Source: Chlorokybus atmophyticus (Eukaryota > Streptophyta > Chlorokybophyceae > Chlorokybales > Chlorokybaceae). From it: a stretch of 64,000 bases of DNA. The DNA lies in the NCBI GenBank assembly GCA_009103225.1, contig RHPI01003124.1, positions 317,032 to 381,031 on the forward strand, in the 5' to 3' direction. Within the stretch, counting starts at the first letter, position 1; each line of letters opens with the position of its first letter. This document shows positions 49,560 to 62,730 of this stretch, in pieces. The notes beneath the pieces were generated by a model. That model was not told where the DNA came from. It made no database searches and saw only the letters and a list, made by a program, of their open reading frames with translations. The position numbers and the translations under genes are program-made.

Positions 49560-52500
49560 TTTTGAGGGGGGACACAAATGAAGGGGTGTTTATTAAGAAC
49601 GTGTGGCAGAGTTGCAGTCTGTACTAGCTAGTAGCTAATACAGCCAACAATGCATTTTAAGAGGCTAGGGGGACTAGGTTATACAGATGAATACATATGG
49701 AAACAAAAACAGTAAAGCGTGGCAAAATTGCAAATCCAAGGAGAATGAGGGGAAGAACTGAGTGTCGGATGGGGGGGAAACGGGGGAATGTCCAGTGCTG
49801 GAGAAGGGGTGGGAGGAGGAGGGAACGGTAGTCAGTGCACCGTGGGGCGATAGGGGTGCTAGGTGGGACAGCACAAAGCGTTGTGGCCCCAGCTGGCCTG
49901 GAAGCGCCTAAAGAGCAGAAGTTTCTTGTCTTTAAACGAGACAGTGGCCAGCATCCGGTGCCGGTCACCCTTAGCTATCCGTAGAACTGAGTGACAGCAA
50001 CGATGCACTGTGAGGGGGTCATTGTGGTGTGGTCAAAGACTGCTCGGTTGCGGCTGAGTCAATTGTGCCACAGAACCAGGGGGACAAGTTGGGAGTGGAG
50101 AGTGGTAGCGGCGACGAGGTGAGCGGGGCGTGGAGAAGGAGGAGCGAGCGTAGGGAGATCTTTAGTGGGGGGAAAGAAAGCGCGACCAAACCAAACCAAA
50201 CTATCTCCACATTGTCTTGTTGAACTGGCAATCTGTGACGAGGTGGGATGCGGATTCAAGCACCAATTGTGTGCACACGGAGCAGTTGCCAGCTGCCCTA
50301 TCAAAGCGTAGCAGCCTGTTCCTTGTGTACATCGACTGATGGGTTAACAACCACATGAAAGAGCGGATGGCTCCCTGCAGCGGTGAAGAATGGAGCCTCC
50401 TCCACACCATCGGCCAGCAGACTTTTTGCTTGTCCTCCTGGGTTCATTGCAGTGCGGGGATGCCGGGAGAGTGCCTTGAAGCGATGATGGCGTAGCCGAG
50501 GCGTGCTCCGTAGTCCCGAATGGATTTGACTGTGGGAAGGGGGGGGGGAGGGTAAGGTCCACTCCGTCACTTCGGGTCGAAGTGCAAGATGCTGAGCGGG
50601 GCGCAGCCTACCACCTTCCCGTCTATAGAAAGCAGATCCGGGGGCGGATCCACAAGTGGGGCTGGGTTGAGGCGTATTGGGAAGAGAGCGCCAACGTCGT
50701 GGGGGTGGGAGCACGCGCAGGCGAACCAGATAGTTGTTGAGGCAGAAGAGGGCATCTTATTGGGAGGGTGCATGGAGATGGTGAGGAGAGAGTATCGGCT
50801 TCATTTCCTGGCAATTGAAAGGAGATGCCCATGCCGCGCTGGTGAAGGGTGTGCTCAACATAGACAGCTTGGAGGATGCATGGGAGGGGTCAGAAACTCC
50901 CCACCATCTCGGGTGGGGGGAGCCCACTTCCTCAAAGAGGAGCTGGCGCCATGCCGGTGGGATGTAGCTAATCAGAAGTTGAAGTTAAGATTGTGCTTGT
51001 TAAAGGGAGGAGTTCGGGAGCCACCGGTGCACATTCTCTGATGAATGGAATTGACGCCGGATGGGGCTCTAAATGTCGCGGATTGTAAGGAACTCCGTCG
51101 TCGCCCGTTGTGCACGTGAGGAACTAGTGGAGCCCAGCACCACATCCTGCTCAGCCATAATGCTGGGAATAAGAAAGAGGGGTTGATGGAAAACTGCATT
51201 GTAGGAGTCCGGCCCAAGGGGTTGAGGGGGGCGGACTGCCATCCAAGACTGGAAGATGTGTCTCCAGTGCGTTGGTAGGTGCTTGGCTGATAGCCGCAAG
51301 GCTGCTATGAGGGTTGCGCCGCTTGGCAACCAGCTCTTGAAGCAACTGACTCGCAGCCTAACTTATCCAGGTGTGAGTGGCCGAGAACCTTCCAGGCTGC
51401 CCACGAGCGGTCGGGCAGTCGACCCTTCTAGCGAAGTGCGCCACTTCTCCTACTTCACTATAAGGGCTGTGGTCTGCCACCCGGGGTCATGGATACCAAG
51501 GCCCCTTGTGAACGTTGGCAAACCGTTGGCCAATTGACCAGGCCTCCAGCTCCGCCTGTACGCTTCCATAGGAATGCACGGATGGTAGTGGTGATGGTGG
51601 AGAGAGAGCTGGGGGGAGGGGACACCACCGCAGCAAGGTGCCACATGCAGCTGCACCGCATGTGAGAACACCAAGGCTCGTCCCATCATCGAGAGGTGAA
51701 GTCTGGACCAGTCCCGCAGTTTGGACTGCATGGTGGAGATCACCTGCTCGAATAACTGCTCTTGGTGGAGACTGATGCCCAGGGGCACGCCCAGCACCTT
51801 GACGACTTCACGAGGGGGAAGCCATTGGAAGCCCCAGTCTAGTAGAGGGGAGGAAGTGGGGCCGAGAAGGATGCCTACCGTTTTCTCTATGTTCAGTTGG
51901 GAGTCAAAGGCCTCGCAATACGCAGAAAGGCCCTCCGTAAGTTTTCAGAAAGGATGAGGTGTTAAGCTCTCTATAAACTTCTGTGTCATTTGCGTAGCCT
52001 GTGTAGCGGAGCTCGACATCATGTGCGGGACCTCCTTCGGGGTTGGGGAGGTGAAGGCCTCGGATGGAGAGGACCATATGAGAGCACTCAGGGCTTCTGT
52101 GGCAAGAATGAATAGAGAGAGGGCGAGGGGGCATCCTTGCCTTACGCTACGTTAAAGTGTGAAAGGGCGAGAGATGAAGCCATTGATGTTGACTCGACTT
52201 TGCCCCCCGCCATTGAGGGTGTGTATCCAAGAGCAGAACAGAGGAGGAAGTCGTTGTAGTTTCTGGGCGAGGAATGACCAGTCCATCCTGTCGAATGCCT
52301 TCTCAAAGTCCAGGAGAAGGAGCGCAGCCGGTTGCAAGGTTTGCTTCGCGTGGGTTGTCGCATCCAAGGCAATGAGAACATTGTGTAGGATGTACCTATG
52401 CGGAACGAAGCCAACCTGAGCAGGGTGGATGCAGTAGGGGCGGAGAGGACGGATACGGTTTGCAATGGCCTTGGCAAGGATCTTGTAGTGCAGCCTGAGA

Positions 52501-52740
52501 AGAGTGATAGGTCTCCAATTCTCCAAGTTGACTCTGTCTCCTGTTTTGAATATAAGCACAACCACCCCCTCGCGTTGCGAATAATCCAACTTTTTAGAGT
52601 ATAGCACGTGCTTACAAAAGCGAAGGTAAGCCACCCCTAACATTGGCCAAAGCGGCCAGAAGGGGGCTGAGAGTCCGTCCTTCCCTAGTCCTCTGGCCTG
52701 CCCCTCTGCCCTGCCCTTCCCCTCACGCAATGACTGTTAT
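49560..52740 (-). mobile_element. LINE (non-LTR retrotransposon) A, 5'-truncated
   Basis: On the minus strand the reverse transcriptase begins near 52730: LGKDGLSAPFWPLWPMLGVA, then GVVVLIFKTGDRVNLENWRP, ITLLRLHYKILAKAIANRIR, HPAQVGFVPHRYILHNVLIA and LLLDFEKAFDRMDWSFLAQK. The catalytic box appears as YTGYANDTEVY near 51985-52015 (usual form Y-x-D-D; the first Asp is Asn). The post-RT region has LGVPLGISLHQEQLFEQVIS and RGLGIHDPGWQTTALIVK. A zinc-finger-like zf-RVT segment lies at about 50215-50330 (RFDRAAGNCSVCTQLVLESA). An AATAAA on the minus strand lies near 49592. No endonuclease is present. Frame breaks are many, so it is dead. Confidence 0.85.
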
Positions 52741-52779
52741 GTCCAACAATTGCAGATGCTGTGCTGCATCAGTGTCGTC

Positions 52780-53245
52780 GCTGGCATTTGGGTGCTGCCG
52801 GTGGGGTTGAGTGGTGGGGTTGATGTGGGTATCTTCGTTGTGCGGGCACTGAGTCACCACAATACCATACTCCTTTTGTACACAGTGCGCTCCTCGCGCA
52901 GTTGTCATCGGTGGCGTGACAACTCCTTCAACACCATTTGGTATAGCTGCGCCGGGGGAGTGTACTACACTCCCTAGTAGTAGATGCATACATCATTTCG
53001 CAACATTCGCTGCCGCAACGTTGCCAGCATAAGAGGATGGCTGTTTTTGCATATCCCACAGCAGCTCCGTCATTGCACCAATCAAATGATACCGGTAACA
53101 GTAAGCACAACCCCACCACCCAACCCCACCATCTAACCCAACCAGCAGCACCTAACTGCCAGCGAGGACTGCGCATAGCACAACACGCAGTGCACAATCG
53201 CAGTGCCAGGGCAGAGGGGCCCTGCCCCTCGCACAGCTACGAGGG
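52780..53245. repeat. Half-element of the 21.3-kb inverted-repeat family
   Basis: 53110-53245 matches the right arm of the 21.3-22.1 kb element read in reverse (CCAACCCCACCA...CAGCACCTAACT...GGGCAGAGGGGCCCTG...GGGTTACA). 52795-52850 resembles the opposite flank. A 9-nt-arm, 1-nt-loop hairpin lies at 52956-52974. Confidence 0.6.
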
Positions 53246-53288
53246 TTACAGCGTCACCGGCGGCGGGTGACAGCAGGGAGCGGGGAGG

Positions 53289-54063
53289 CGGATATAGAGA
53301 GCGAGAGAGAGAGCGAGAGAGAGAGCGAGAGAGAGAGCGAGAGAGAGAGAGAGCGAGGGGGAGAGAGAGCGAGGGGGAGAGAGCGAGGGGGAGAGAGCGA
53401 GGGAGAGAGAGCGGGAGAGCGAGGGAGGGAGGGCGNNNNNNNNNNNNNNNNNNNNNNNNNNNNNNNNNNNNNNNNNNNNNNNNNNNNNNNNNNNNNNNNN
53501 NNNNNNNNNNNNNNNNNNNNNNNNNNNNNNNNNNNNNNNNNNNNNNNNNNNNNNNNNNNNNNNNNNNNNNNNNNNNNNNNNNNNNNNNNNNNNNNNNNNN
53601 NNNNNNNNNNNNNNNNNNNNNNNNNNNNNNNNNNNNNNNNNNNNNNNNNNNNNNNNNNNNNNNNNNNNNNNNNNNNNNNNNNNNNNNNNNNNNNNNNNNN
53701 NNNNNNNNNNNNNNNNNNNNNNNNNNNNNNNNNNNNNNNNNNNNNNNNNNNNNNNNNNNNNNNNNNNNNNNNNNNNNNNNNNNNNNNNNNNNNNNNNNNN
53801 NNNNNNNNNNNNNNNNNNNNNNNNNNNNNNNNNNNNNNNNNNNNNNNNNNNNNNNNNNNNNNNNNNNNNNNNNNNNNNNNNNNNNNNNNNNNNNNNNNNN
53901 NNNNNNNNNNNNNNNNNNNNNNNNNNNNNNNNNNNNNNNNNNNNNNNNNNNNNNNNNNNNNNNNNNNNNNNNNNNNNNNNNNNNNNNNNNNNNNNNNNNN
54001 NNNNNNNNNNNNNNNNNNNNNNNNNNNNNNNNNNNNNNNGAGAGAGAGAGCGAGAGAGAGAGC

Positions 54064-54095
<32 letters not shown>

Positions 54096-54150
54096 GGGAG
54101 AGAGAGGGAGAGAGAGGGGGAGAGAGAGGGAGAGAGAGGGGGAGAGGGAG
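53289..54150. repeat. (GA)n-rich tract with a 604-base gap
   Basis: GAGAGCGA and GAGAGGGG repeats flank a run of N from 53436 to 54039. The gap is probably unresolved microsatellite. Its right edge adjoins composite copy 2, just as the tract at 35.0-35.4 kb adjoins copy 1. Confidence 0.95.
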
Positions 54151-55385
54151 GGGTGCATTCACACTGCGTGTTGCTGCACAACCACCCCATTGCGCCGTGC
54201 ATGCGAGTACTAATGCTGCTGCTACTGTGCTGGACACAGGTAAATACAATTGCGTGCATGCATGTGTGTGTCACGGGGTTAGGGCAATAGTGAAGGTAGG
54301 TAGGTAGCAACCAACCCGGTGGTAAATGTGAGTGCAATGGTGTTAATATGCGGTTTATGCATGTGGGTGACACGTTTAGCATAGGGCTCATGCATGCCAC
54401 AATCCCTGCATCCCATATGTTGTACACCCCATGCCCTGGTTGGCGCCGCCGTCCCATGCCAGAGGCCAGCTCGCTCTGCTGTTTTGGTGAGCGGCTGGCT
54501 ACCCTATGCTAAGGCATAGGGCGTGCATGTCGCCTTGAGTGTGGTGTAAAGTGCTAGTGGCAGTGTATAGATGCGTGGTTGGTGGTCTTGCATGAGTGTG
54601 GTGTGGTTAGGTGGGTGCTTGACTGGGAGCACCCTGCATGTGTAAGTGCTTGCATAGCCGTAGTTAGTGCCTATCCCCGTTGACCATACAGAGCATTGCA
54701 TAGACGAGACAGGAATCATGTCATCACCAAAGTTGATCTGGCAAGCCATACAAGCTCGGATGCTGGACGTGCATTTGCATTGGCAACTACCAGTGCTGCG
54801 ACGCATACGCAACAAAGTGAAGCGCACACTGCCTGTTCCTGTCCTCAATTCAAGACTATCACGTCATCCGCGTCATCTACTTGCTCAATGGTTCCAAAAA
54901 TTGCTACGTGGGCATGACAGTCACTACGGCATTCAAGCGCTTCCAAGGGCACTGGCGTGCTGCACGTCACGACAACGCTATATTGTTGGAGCTGACAATG
55001 CGTACCCTGCCTGTGGATGCATGGGGTGTTTCGCCATTGGAGTCCATACCCCCTTGGCCGAGAGAAAGCAATACAGCCTGGCACCACCGTGCTGCACAGA
55101 ACGAGTGGCTCTGGACCCAACGCCTAAGGACGGCTGTGCCGCGCGGCTACAACGTAGACACGCCCTTATAGGCGTGCCAGACTGCCACACTGGCGGCGTC
55201 AACAACTGCGTCACCAAGTATAACCACTGCACCATGAACAGCCTGGCAGAGTGATCGGCTACAGGGACTCTTTCCATCAAATCCAACGGCTAGCTGAACG
55301 TATGCAGACAGCTCAGTTTACCCTCGCCACCCTACTCAACTTCAAGCTGAGAAACTTACACAACATGGTAACGGTGCTGCAGCAA
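54151..55385 (+). mobile_element. Composite element copy 2, Penelope 5' part
   Basis: Nearly identical to 35421-36656. It contains the GIY-YIG region (about 54850-55170), here split between frames by a 1-base change near 54900: LNGSKNCYVGMTVTTAFKRF continues in one frame and the upstream part in another. Ends where LINE B begins. Confidence 0.85.
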
Positions 55386-58300
55386 TCCAGCACCCTCTCT
55401 CCAGCAATCCTCATCCAGCAATCCCAATCCAGAGAAATGTATTTAGAAGAAACATGCAAGAGTTGGTGGCGACAAAAGGGCTAGTACATGCTAATCAACA
55501 GAGAACACATCACGAACACTAGTATCTAACGTGTGCCAGTGTATCTGAGGAAGAGGAGAAGCCCAAACTGTAGAGCGGAGGATAGAGTGGCGAGCCCACG
55601 AGTCCGTAAAGGCTGTGAAACGAGCAAGCTGAATGTCTTCCTGTGTCGAGGACGTGACTGGAAGCCACTCCTCCTTGGCCCGAACCTGAACACTGGAAAC
55701 GAGAGAGCACACAATGACAGTCGAGGAGGGGGAGGAAACTGAGTACATCACCGAACACCTGGCCACCCAGATGTGCCAGAGAGTCAATGCGCTAAGAGTC
55801 GACCACACCGGACGGAGCTGTGTGTGAGAACTAGGAAACGAAGTGTGAAACAGGAGCTGGGAAAAGGAGAGGGGAAAAGGGGAGCCGCCAAGGCGTCTCC
55901 ATAGAGCAGAGACCCAAGCCCAGACTGCACGGACTAGCGAGCAGCGAAGGAAGAGGTGCTTGGGAGTTTCAAGACATTGCAGGGAGCATGACATACACTC
56001 CCCAAAAAAGTTCATCTTCGCGAGCCTGTCACCTGTGTGCAATGCACGGTGACATTAGCCATAAAAAAGAACGGTGCTTGGCCGCCAAGGTTGTCTTGTG
56101 CAACCGCGACCAGTGAGCTGGCCACAATACAGGGTGTTGCTCAGCGTCCCATCGGCGCAATGCGGGCGCCTGATGTGCATGCGCTGCGCTGAGGAGGGTG
56201 TAGCCGAACTTGACCGTGTAATCCCATAGTGAGAGGGGTTGCTGCGGGGAAGACGCCTGCATTCCCCATACAGACAACGCCGGGTCCATGTGGAGCATGT
56301 GCAAGGAGCTCCCCCCGCTACACGCCACCCCAGGTAGCGTTGAGTGTCGGGCAATGCCAACCATGTCGGGAGCTGATGGCGGGCTTGCCTCGCCAACGCA
56401 CAGGCTCTGGCAGGACCCGGATGCGCTGCAACGTGGAGATGCCAGTCGTGAACGGGGAGGGAGGGGCGAGGATGTCTCCCTCATCACCGACAAGAGGAAA
56501 GCGCAAGCCGGTGCAGAGCTGGCCGTGTGTGGACTTTGCACGCAGTGCCGCACTGACCTTGTGATCAGGAGTGAGAAGGCCCCACCACTCTCCAACAGTA
56601 GGACACCCTTTCCCGCCGTGCAGCAGCAGGCGCCAGGCTGCCGGGAGGAGGTTCCACAGCTTGGCTGCGTGTTCTTCCGCCCTAGCATCCGAGGGCACCC
56701 ATAGTGCAAGGGTAGAAGCTGGATAAGGCCGACGCAGAACACTATCCCACAGGGTTGCCACCGTAAGAAAGCCTGCCTCTGCCCAATGCCGTCAGTAGCG
56801 CCTACAAGGTTGAAAGCCACCCACCACCTAGCCGAGCGCGTCCACAACGTGTGCATTGTGAAAGAGAGGCTGTCTCAAAACCTCATCAAAGTTTGTTGGT
56901 GACGGCGCAGCAGGGCGGACCTGCATCCACGCCTGAAAGATGTTGCGCCAATGTACCGGAAGGTGCCGAATGGGCAGGCCGACAGCATACAGGGCCGCCC
57001 CTTTAGGTACCCAGCGTATCAAGCGAGAAAGGTCTGTCCGTGAGGGGAGGTGCTCAGTGCCCCACATGTCAACCTGATGAAAGCCCGGCACCTTCCATTC
57101 CGCCCATGTGGGGTCCATCAAGCGGGCAGCCCACTTGGCTAGTAAAGCCGTGGTTTGCCATGTCGGGTGCAGCACCCCTAGGCCCCCAAGCCGCTTGGGC
57201 AAGCAAACAGTGGGCCAGTTCACTTGCCCGCCTCTGGCACGCCGGGGTCATGCCGCCATATGTACCCCCTACAGTTGGCGGTTAGCTGTTTATAATCTGT
57301 CGCCGGGGGAGAGGCTATCGCTGCTAGATACCAGAGACATGACAGGACAGTCTGGTTGGCTGTAAGAGCCCGCCCCACCAAGGATAAGTGCTGGCGCGAT
57401 CATAGCTCAAGCTTGCGCCGCATCTTGGCTATCACCTCGGTAAATAGCTGTTCCTGGTGGACAGAAATCCCCATGGGGACACCAAGAAGAGAGACCGCTT
57501 CCCCTGCTGACAGCCAATGCACCTCCCAGTCCGGGGGGGGGGGTATCCGAGGGAGGACCTAGAAGAATGCCTTTCAACTCCTTAGGTTGAGCTTGGACTC
57601 CGAGGCCAGGCCATACAGGTCCAGGACTTTGCGAAGGGCGTGGAAGCTGCTCGAGGCGAGAGCAATGTAGACCTCCGTGTCGTCCACGTATCCTATGTAC
57701 TTCAGCTCGTGGGCCTCGTCCTGCAGTTCATCCGAGTTTTGCAACCGTATGCCCTCAACCTCAGGGGTGATGCGGAGGAGAGCACCCAAACACTCAGTGG
57801 CAAGGATGAAAAGAGAGGGAGCCAATGGACAGCCCTGTTGCACACTGCGGTGCAGAGCGAAGGGAGAAGACGTTGTGGCCGTTCACTAGCACCGAGCTCC
57901 AGCTCCCCCCATGCGTACCCATTGCCAAAGGAAAGGTTGGGCCAAAGCCCAAATGCGAGAGCGCGCCATCTAGAAAGTGCTAGACTAACCGGTCGAATGC
58001 CTTCTCAAAGTCTAGCAGGAGAAGGGCACCGTGCTGCCCTGTGTGTGCATCATGCTGCATAGCGTCCAGGGCCACTAGCACATTGTCCAGGATGTACCTG
58101 TGGCGCACAAAGCCTGCTTGCGACGGGTGGACTGCCGTAGGAAGCATAGGCGCCACGCGAACTGTTAGAGCTTTAGCCAGAATCTTGTAGTGGGTGGGTA
58201 GCAGCGTGATGGGCCGCAAGTTGCGAAGGTCAGACTGTTCTCCTTTCTTGTGCAACATGAGGATGATCCCCTCTCACTGACCTTCACCCAACTGCCCTTC

Positions 58301-58674
58301 CGCTAGAACGTGCTGACAGTAAAGAGAATAATCCTCCCCTAAGAGAGGCCATGCAGTCTGCCAGACCGTGGTGAGGCCGTCCTTGCCTGGGGCTTTGTGC
58401 GGGGCCATGCTCTGTAGTGCAGCGTGCAACTCGAGCAGCGTCAGCGGAGACTCCAAGACCTGAGCTTGCTGAGCGGAGACCTTCCTATCCAATGCCTGCC
58501 AACACTGTCGGGCTGCAGCTGCCTTTTTTGCTGGCGGGGAGGGCGAGGAGGTGTATAGCTTGTGGTAGAATGCTGAGACCTCGTCCAACATACCACTATT
58601 GCTGGTCACCGGTGTTGGCAACGGCTCATGGGCATGAGTGACAGAATGAAGCACGTGCGCCTGAGTGTGAGGAC
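55386..58674 (-). mobile_element. LINE B inserted in composite copy 2
   Basis: The minus-strand RT begins near 58670 and lacks an endonuclease. Visible blocks: MAPHKAPGKDGLTTVWQTAW, then LRNLRPITLLPTHYKILAKA, HPSQAGFVRHRYILDNVLVA and LLLLDFEKAFDRLV. The catalytic region is GYVDDTEVYIAL near 57660-57700, with the YVDD box intact. Next come MNWPTVCLPKRLGGLGVLHP with WQTTALLAKWAARL (about 57130-57223) and a zf-RVT-like NFFGECMSCSLQCLETPKHL with FLRCSLVRAVWAW (about 55930-56015). The 3' side ends in GCAATCC-type short repeats at about 55384-55432. It is related to LINE A. Stops and frameshifts make it inactive. It replaces about 0.9 kb of element sequence present in copy 1. Confidence 0.87.
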
Positions 58675-59784
58675 GGCCCCCAAGCCGCAGCAAACCCCGA
58701 AGCTACCGCATCTGTACATGTTGTTTAAACTGCACAAAGACCCACCGAAGCCCCGCTTCATAGCGGCAGCCTCAGAGACCTCTTTGACAGATGCCAGCGT
58801 GTGGTTGACAAGGGTGTACCAGAGCATGGTCCCCATCTGGCATGACTTGTGGGCGGAGACAGTAGGTCTGCCCGATGTGCCATACAGCTGGATGATCACT
58901 GACCTGGCATTCGGCCGACTGCAATCGGTATTCAACACCACTCACACAGCCAGAGACAAGCGCCAGCATCTGCAACTGCAGACTTTTGACTTCACTACGT
59001 TGTATCCACAGATACAGCACCAAGATTTGCGGCACCGCATGAGGCGTTTGCTGGATGCCACGTACGACATGCAGTGGAAGCGGCGGCGTGCAACCCACTT
59101 GCATCTCAGCGTCCAATTGGATGGTTCAGTGAAACAGCAATGGACTGCAAACGCGCATTACCACACAGACGATGACGCAAGGCGCACATGCACAGCGCAG
59201 TCACTCAGTGATATGCTGCACTACGTGCTGCAGAGACGTCCGTACAAGTAGCGAACTGTACAGGCAGCAGCGAGGAATCGCAATGGGCAATACCGCAGGA
59301 GTTTATTTAGCCAATGCCTATTTGCTAACGAGCTGGACTTCATTCACCGCCTACGCATGCAAGGTTACGCGGAGTTGGTGGGACAGTGTGCATGTGGCAC
59401 CTCCTGCGCAAACATGTGAAGGCCGAGCTCAGTGGCGCTGCCAACTATATTCTGTGGCGGGCCTACACGAGTGCGGTGTATTGGCAAGAAGACCTTGTGC
59501 ATGAACTTGCAGCTGTGGATATCAGCGGCCTTGCACATCGCAGCAGTGGCCCTGCTTCAACTTTCGACGTCCGCGCAGTTCAAGCACACGCGCGCTGCCC
59601 ACGCCGTTGTGCGAGTGGAAGACAGCCCCCTCTAAACCACAGTCACAGGTGCGGCAAGGAGGGGCACTTCATGCGGGTATGCTCGATGCCACGCGCTGAT
59701 GCCCTTTGCAACCATTGCGGAATGGAGGGGCATCTCAAAGTTGTTTGCTACACGTTGCATTTCAAATGCAACGTGTAGCAAACA
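58675..59784 (+). mobile_element. Composite element copy 2, Penelope RT 3' part
   Basis: Resumes the Penelope RT at the point corresponding to 37563 in copy 1. Here the palm stays in frame for over 190 codons (58628-59251): KLPHLYMLFKLHKDPPKPRF, then SYSWMITDLAFGRLQSVF-like sequence, then LQTFDFTTLYPQIQHQDLRH. A B-like motif MGNTAGVYLANAYLL follows in another frame. Two CCHC knuckles (CGKEGHFMRVC; CNHCGMEGHLKVVC) end in the 21-nt hairpin (59742-59784). No YxDD box was seen. This copy is better preserved than copy 1. Confidence 0.85.
59742..59784. repeat. Perfect hairpin, 21-nt arms, 1-nt loop (copy 2)
   Basis: Identical to 38629-38671. Both element copies carry it, so it predates their separation. 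Confidence 0.95.
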
Positions 59785-62439
59785 CATGTGAGAGCTGAGG
59801 AAGGCTCTGAAGGCAAAAACCTCTTCCGTCGGCGCTGGCACCGAACATAAAAATGTCGACATCAACAACCCCAAACAAACAACAATGGCAAGTGGAAGGG
59901 GAAGGGCAAAGCCGGCCCTCTCAACGGCAAAAAGGCTGGAGGTAAAGCAGCAGCCAAGGTTGCTGCCTTCGATAAGGTCAATCCTGACCTACACGGCGAA
60001 CGAGACAACCTCTTGGCAAAACTCGAGGACCTTCGCAGTCGGAGGGACGAGCTTGAGGACCTCCTCAAATGTGATCAGCTGGCAACTTGCCAAGCAGGGC
60101 CCGCTCGGCCACCCGACCATTGCTGGCTCCCATCTCAAGGAGCTCCTTGCTCTTCACGCGTTTTGTTGGGGCAGCTCGTCGCTCACTCCCTCGTTCGCCA
60201 CACAGCCGCTCCCCTTCCCCACCATCACGACGCATGCGGATGGGGTCACCGTCAGCCGAGGCCGCCACCGCCGCCACCGCCACCATAGCTGCCGCAACGG
60301 GCGCCGGCACTACCGCTACCTAGCCCGACACCGCCACTGCTGATGCTGGTGTCACCAAGCTAGCAACAGCACCAACCGCAGCAGCCATCAATGCTGCCGC
60401 TGCACCAAGCTGCTGCACATGGCGGTCCACCGCCATCAGCCCAAAACCAACCAATTGGGGGTAATTGCAATTACCCCGCATCGGTCACCTACCCTTCACG
60501 TACATCAGCAGCCCCAGCGGAAGAATGGGCCGCACTGCTCCTGAACTCGGCGCAGACAAGACCACCACCACTACCAAGATACTCTGTTTTAGTGACCAGC
60601 GTAGAGGGGCATGCGCAACAATGGGGCGAACTTCAAACAACCTGGCGGAGTTGATCTACATCAATCCAAGGCCTTCGTTCTGAGACCTGCCCCGTAATGA
60701 GGAGGCTCTAACTGAGTGGGTGATTGAGTTTGCGACTTAACTGGCCTAGGCTTATCATCCCACCACACTTGGGCCTTTTTACAACCATCACCTGAAGGAG
60801 CTCATCACCAAACAGATACGTGAGTGTCATGCGAGGGACCCTCGATACCGAATGACCTCGGCTGATTCTCCTTGCCAGTGCACACGCATTGGTTAGAAGC
60901 ATATATCAACCGCAGTAGTTGATCCCGAGAAACTGCATCAGTGGCACAACGTGGCCGACGGAGGAAGGTCAAGCGCCGCCGATATGATGGACTGACCAGA
61001 GCAGAAGCGCGCGGACATTATGGCGGGAAACTCGGCACGCAGCTGAACAGGCGCAAGGAAGAGCGAGAGGCTTCGGAGAAGTACGGCCGTGGCGTTACAG
61101 ATCTTTAGCCCAATTGTTGCTAGTGTACTATTGGTGCGGCAGTCGAACTGCCAGTTGCTAGCTCGGACATATATATACTATGTATATATACTATGTGCAA
61201 ATGTATTATTCCTTAGTGAGACAGCAAGTGTTTAAGTGAAACCGGAGTAACCCAGCTATTTTGCCATATCGTGAGTCAGATCCTTTCTGTGCTTGCGTAT
61301 GCATGCTGGCTTCGCTTGAGTGTATTCACGCACATGCGCATCAATTTACTATGTACTTGTCCTTGACTGCTTGCACTGTCTTGACTGTCTTGCACTGTCT
61401 CGCTAGCTTGCGCATGTGGCCCGACAGGTTGCATGAGCCACGCAAACAACTAGGCGCTCTAGCCATTACATGGCTTATAGCCCTTACCTTGCGATATGAC
61501 CGGCATCACCCGGCACCCCCGGCCCCACCGCGACCAGTGCACGACTATACCCTGCCGGACTTCGACCCATACACTAGAGATGAGCTTCAAGAGCAAGCAC
61601 GTGCAGTAGCGCAGGACTTCGGGTACATGGAGTTCAGCATGCTCCCTTTTGCCCCGCAGCAACTCGTACCCCTGAGGTACCCACACCAGCCCGGCTGGTG
61701 TGGGTACGTCCGGCGGTGCATTGGCACTTCACAAACTTTATGGTGACGCACCCGTCACTCTGCAAGAGCTGCAGCTGTACACACAGCACACCGCACCATT
61801 ATAAAGAGCATGCGATGCTATCAGTGCTACACCTTGCGACCCTAAGCATTACATGCGCGAGTGCACTCGGTTGCGCACCGCGCTATAGCTCATCCGGCTC
61901 GGTGAGCTGCGAGGAGGCATGATCGGAATGCGTGACACACTGGACATGCCTGCGGAGCGCTCCGACGGTGAAACCCAATGGATCAAGGCTATGGACGAGG
62001 ACACGGCCTCCACCGTGGAGGATATGACATACAGCTCACCGCGTCATCCATACAATGAACGCCGGCCTATCCGCATGCCCCACGCCTTGGTTAGTACCGC
62101 GCGCGATTGTCAGACAGATATGCGCTTGTTGAACCTGCAACAAGACAGGTTTCAGAACCCCGCCACGCTGCAAGAGGAGGATTTGCATGAGGCACTGGTA
62201 ATTGCAAACCATGACGCGCTGCTCAGACGCAAGCAGGCATTTCAGACTTCTTACAGTTCCTCTCACCCACACACTGCCAACGACATCCAAACATGGCTGT
62301 TACAGCAGGGAGAGCACATGCGGCGTGAGGTGTACCTTCTGCGCACTCGTCAATTGCTGTCGGGCACTTACAGTGAGCGCTCCCTTGCTGCGATTAGCTA
62401 AATGGCACGGTCGCAGAAAACCCTCTGCGTCCGCGCTAA

Positions 62440-62464
62440 GGGGGGGGGGGGGGGGGGGGGGGGN
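62440..62464. repeat. Poly-G run ending in an N
   Basis: About 24 G residues followed by a single N. Copy 1 has only 7 G at the matching place (41357-41363). Probably a contig join at a homopolymer. Confidence 0.9.
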
Positions 62465-62701
62465 AGTTGTTCCGCACAGGACGCTTCAGGTTATCGAATT
62501 TACTGAGGATCCTCGGCCTCGGCCATACCGCAGCGTCCTCCCTTTTACCATTTTGCGTAACCTCACATCCCTTTCCTCACGAGTGGGCCCCTGGGGGGAT
62601 GCCTGCACACAAGGCATGGAGCAGCTCCGTCGGCAAATCGCTCGCCGTGAAGGGATGTGGCATGAACTCCTGCCCCTTGAACGTGGCATCCCCAAAAGTA
62701 T

Positions 62702-62730
62702 TTAATAATAATAATAATAATAATAATAGT
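62702..62730. repeat. (AAT)n microsatellite
   Basis: About nine AAT/ATA units with one interruption, within the gag-like region of copy 2. It is absent from copy 1. Confidence 0.9.
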
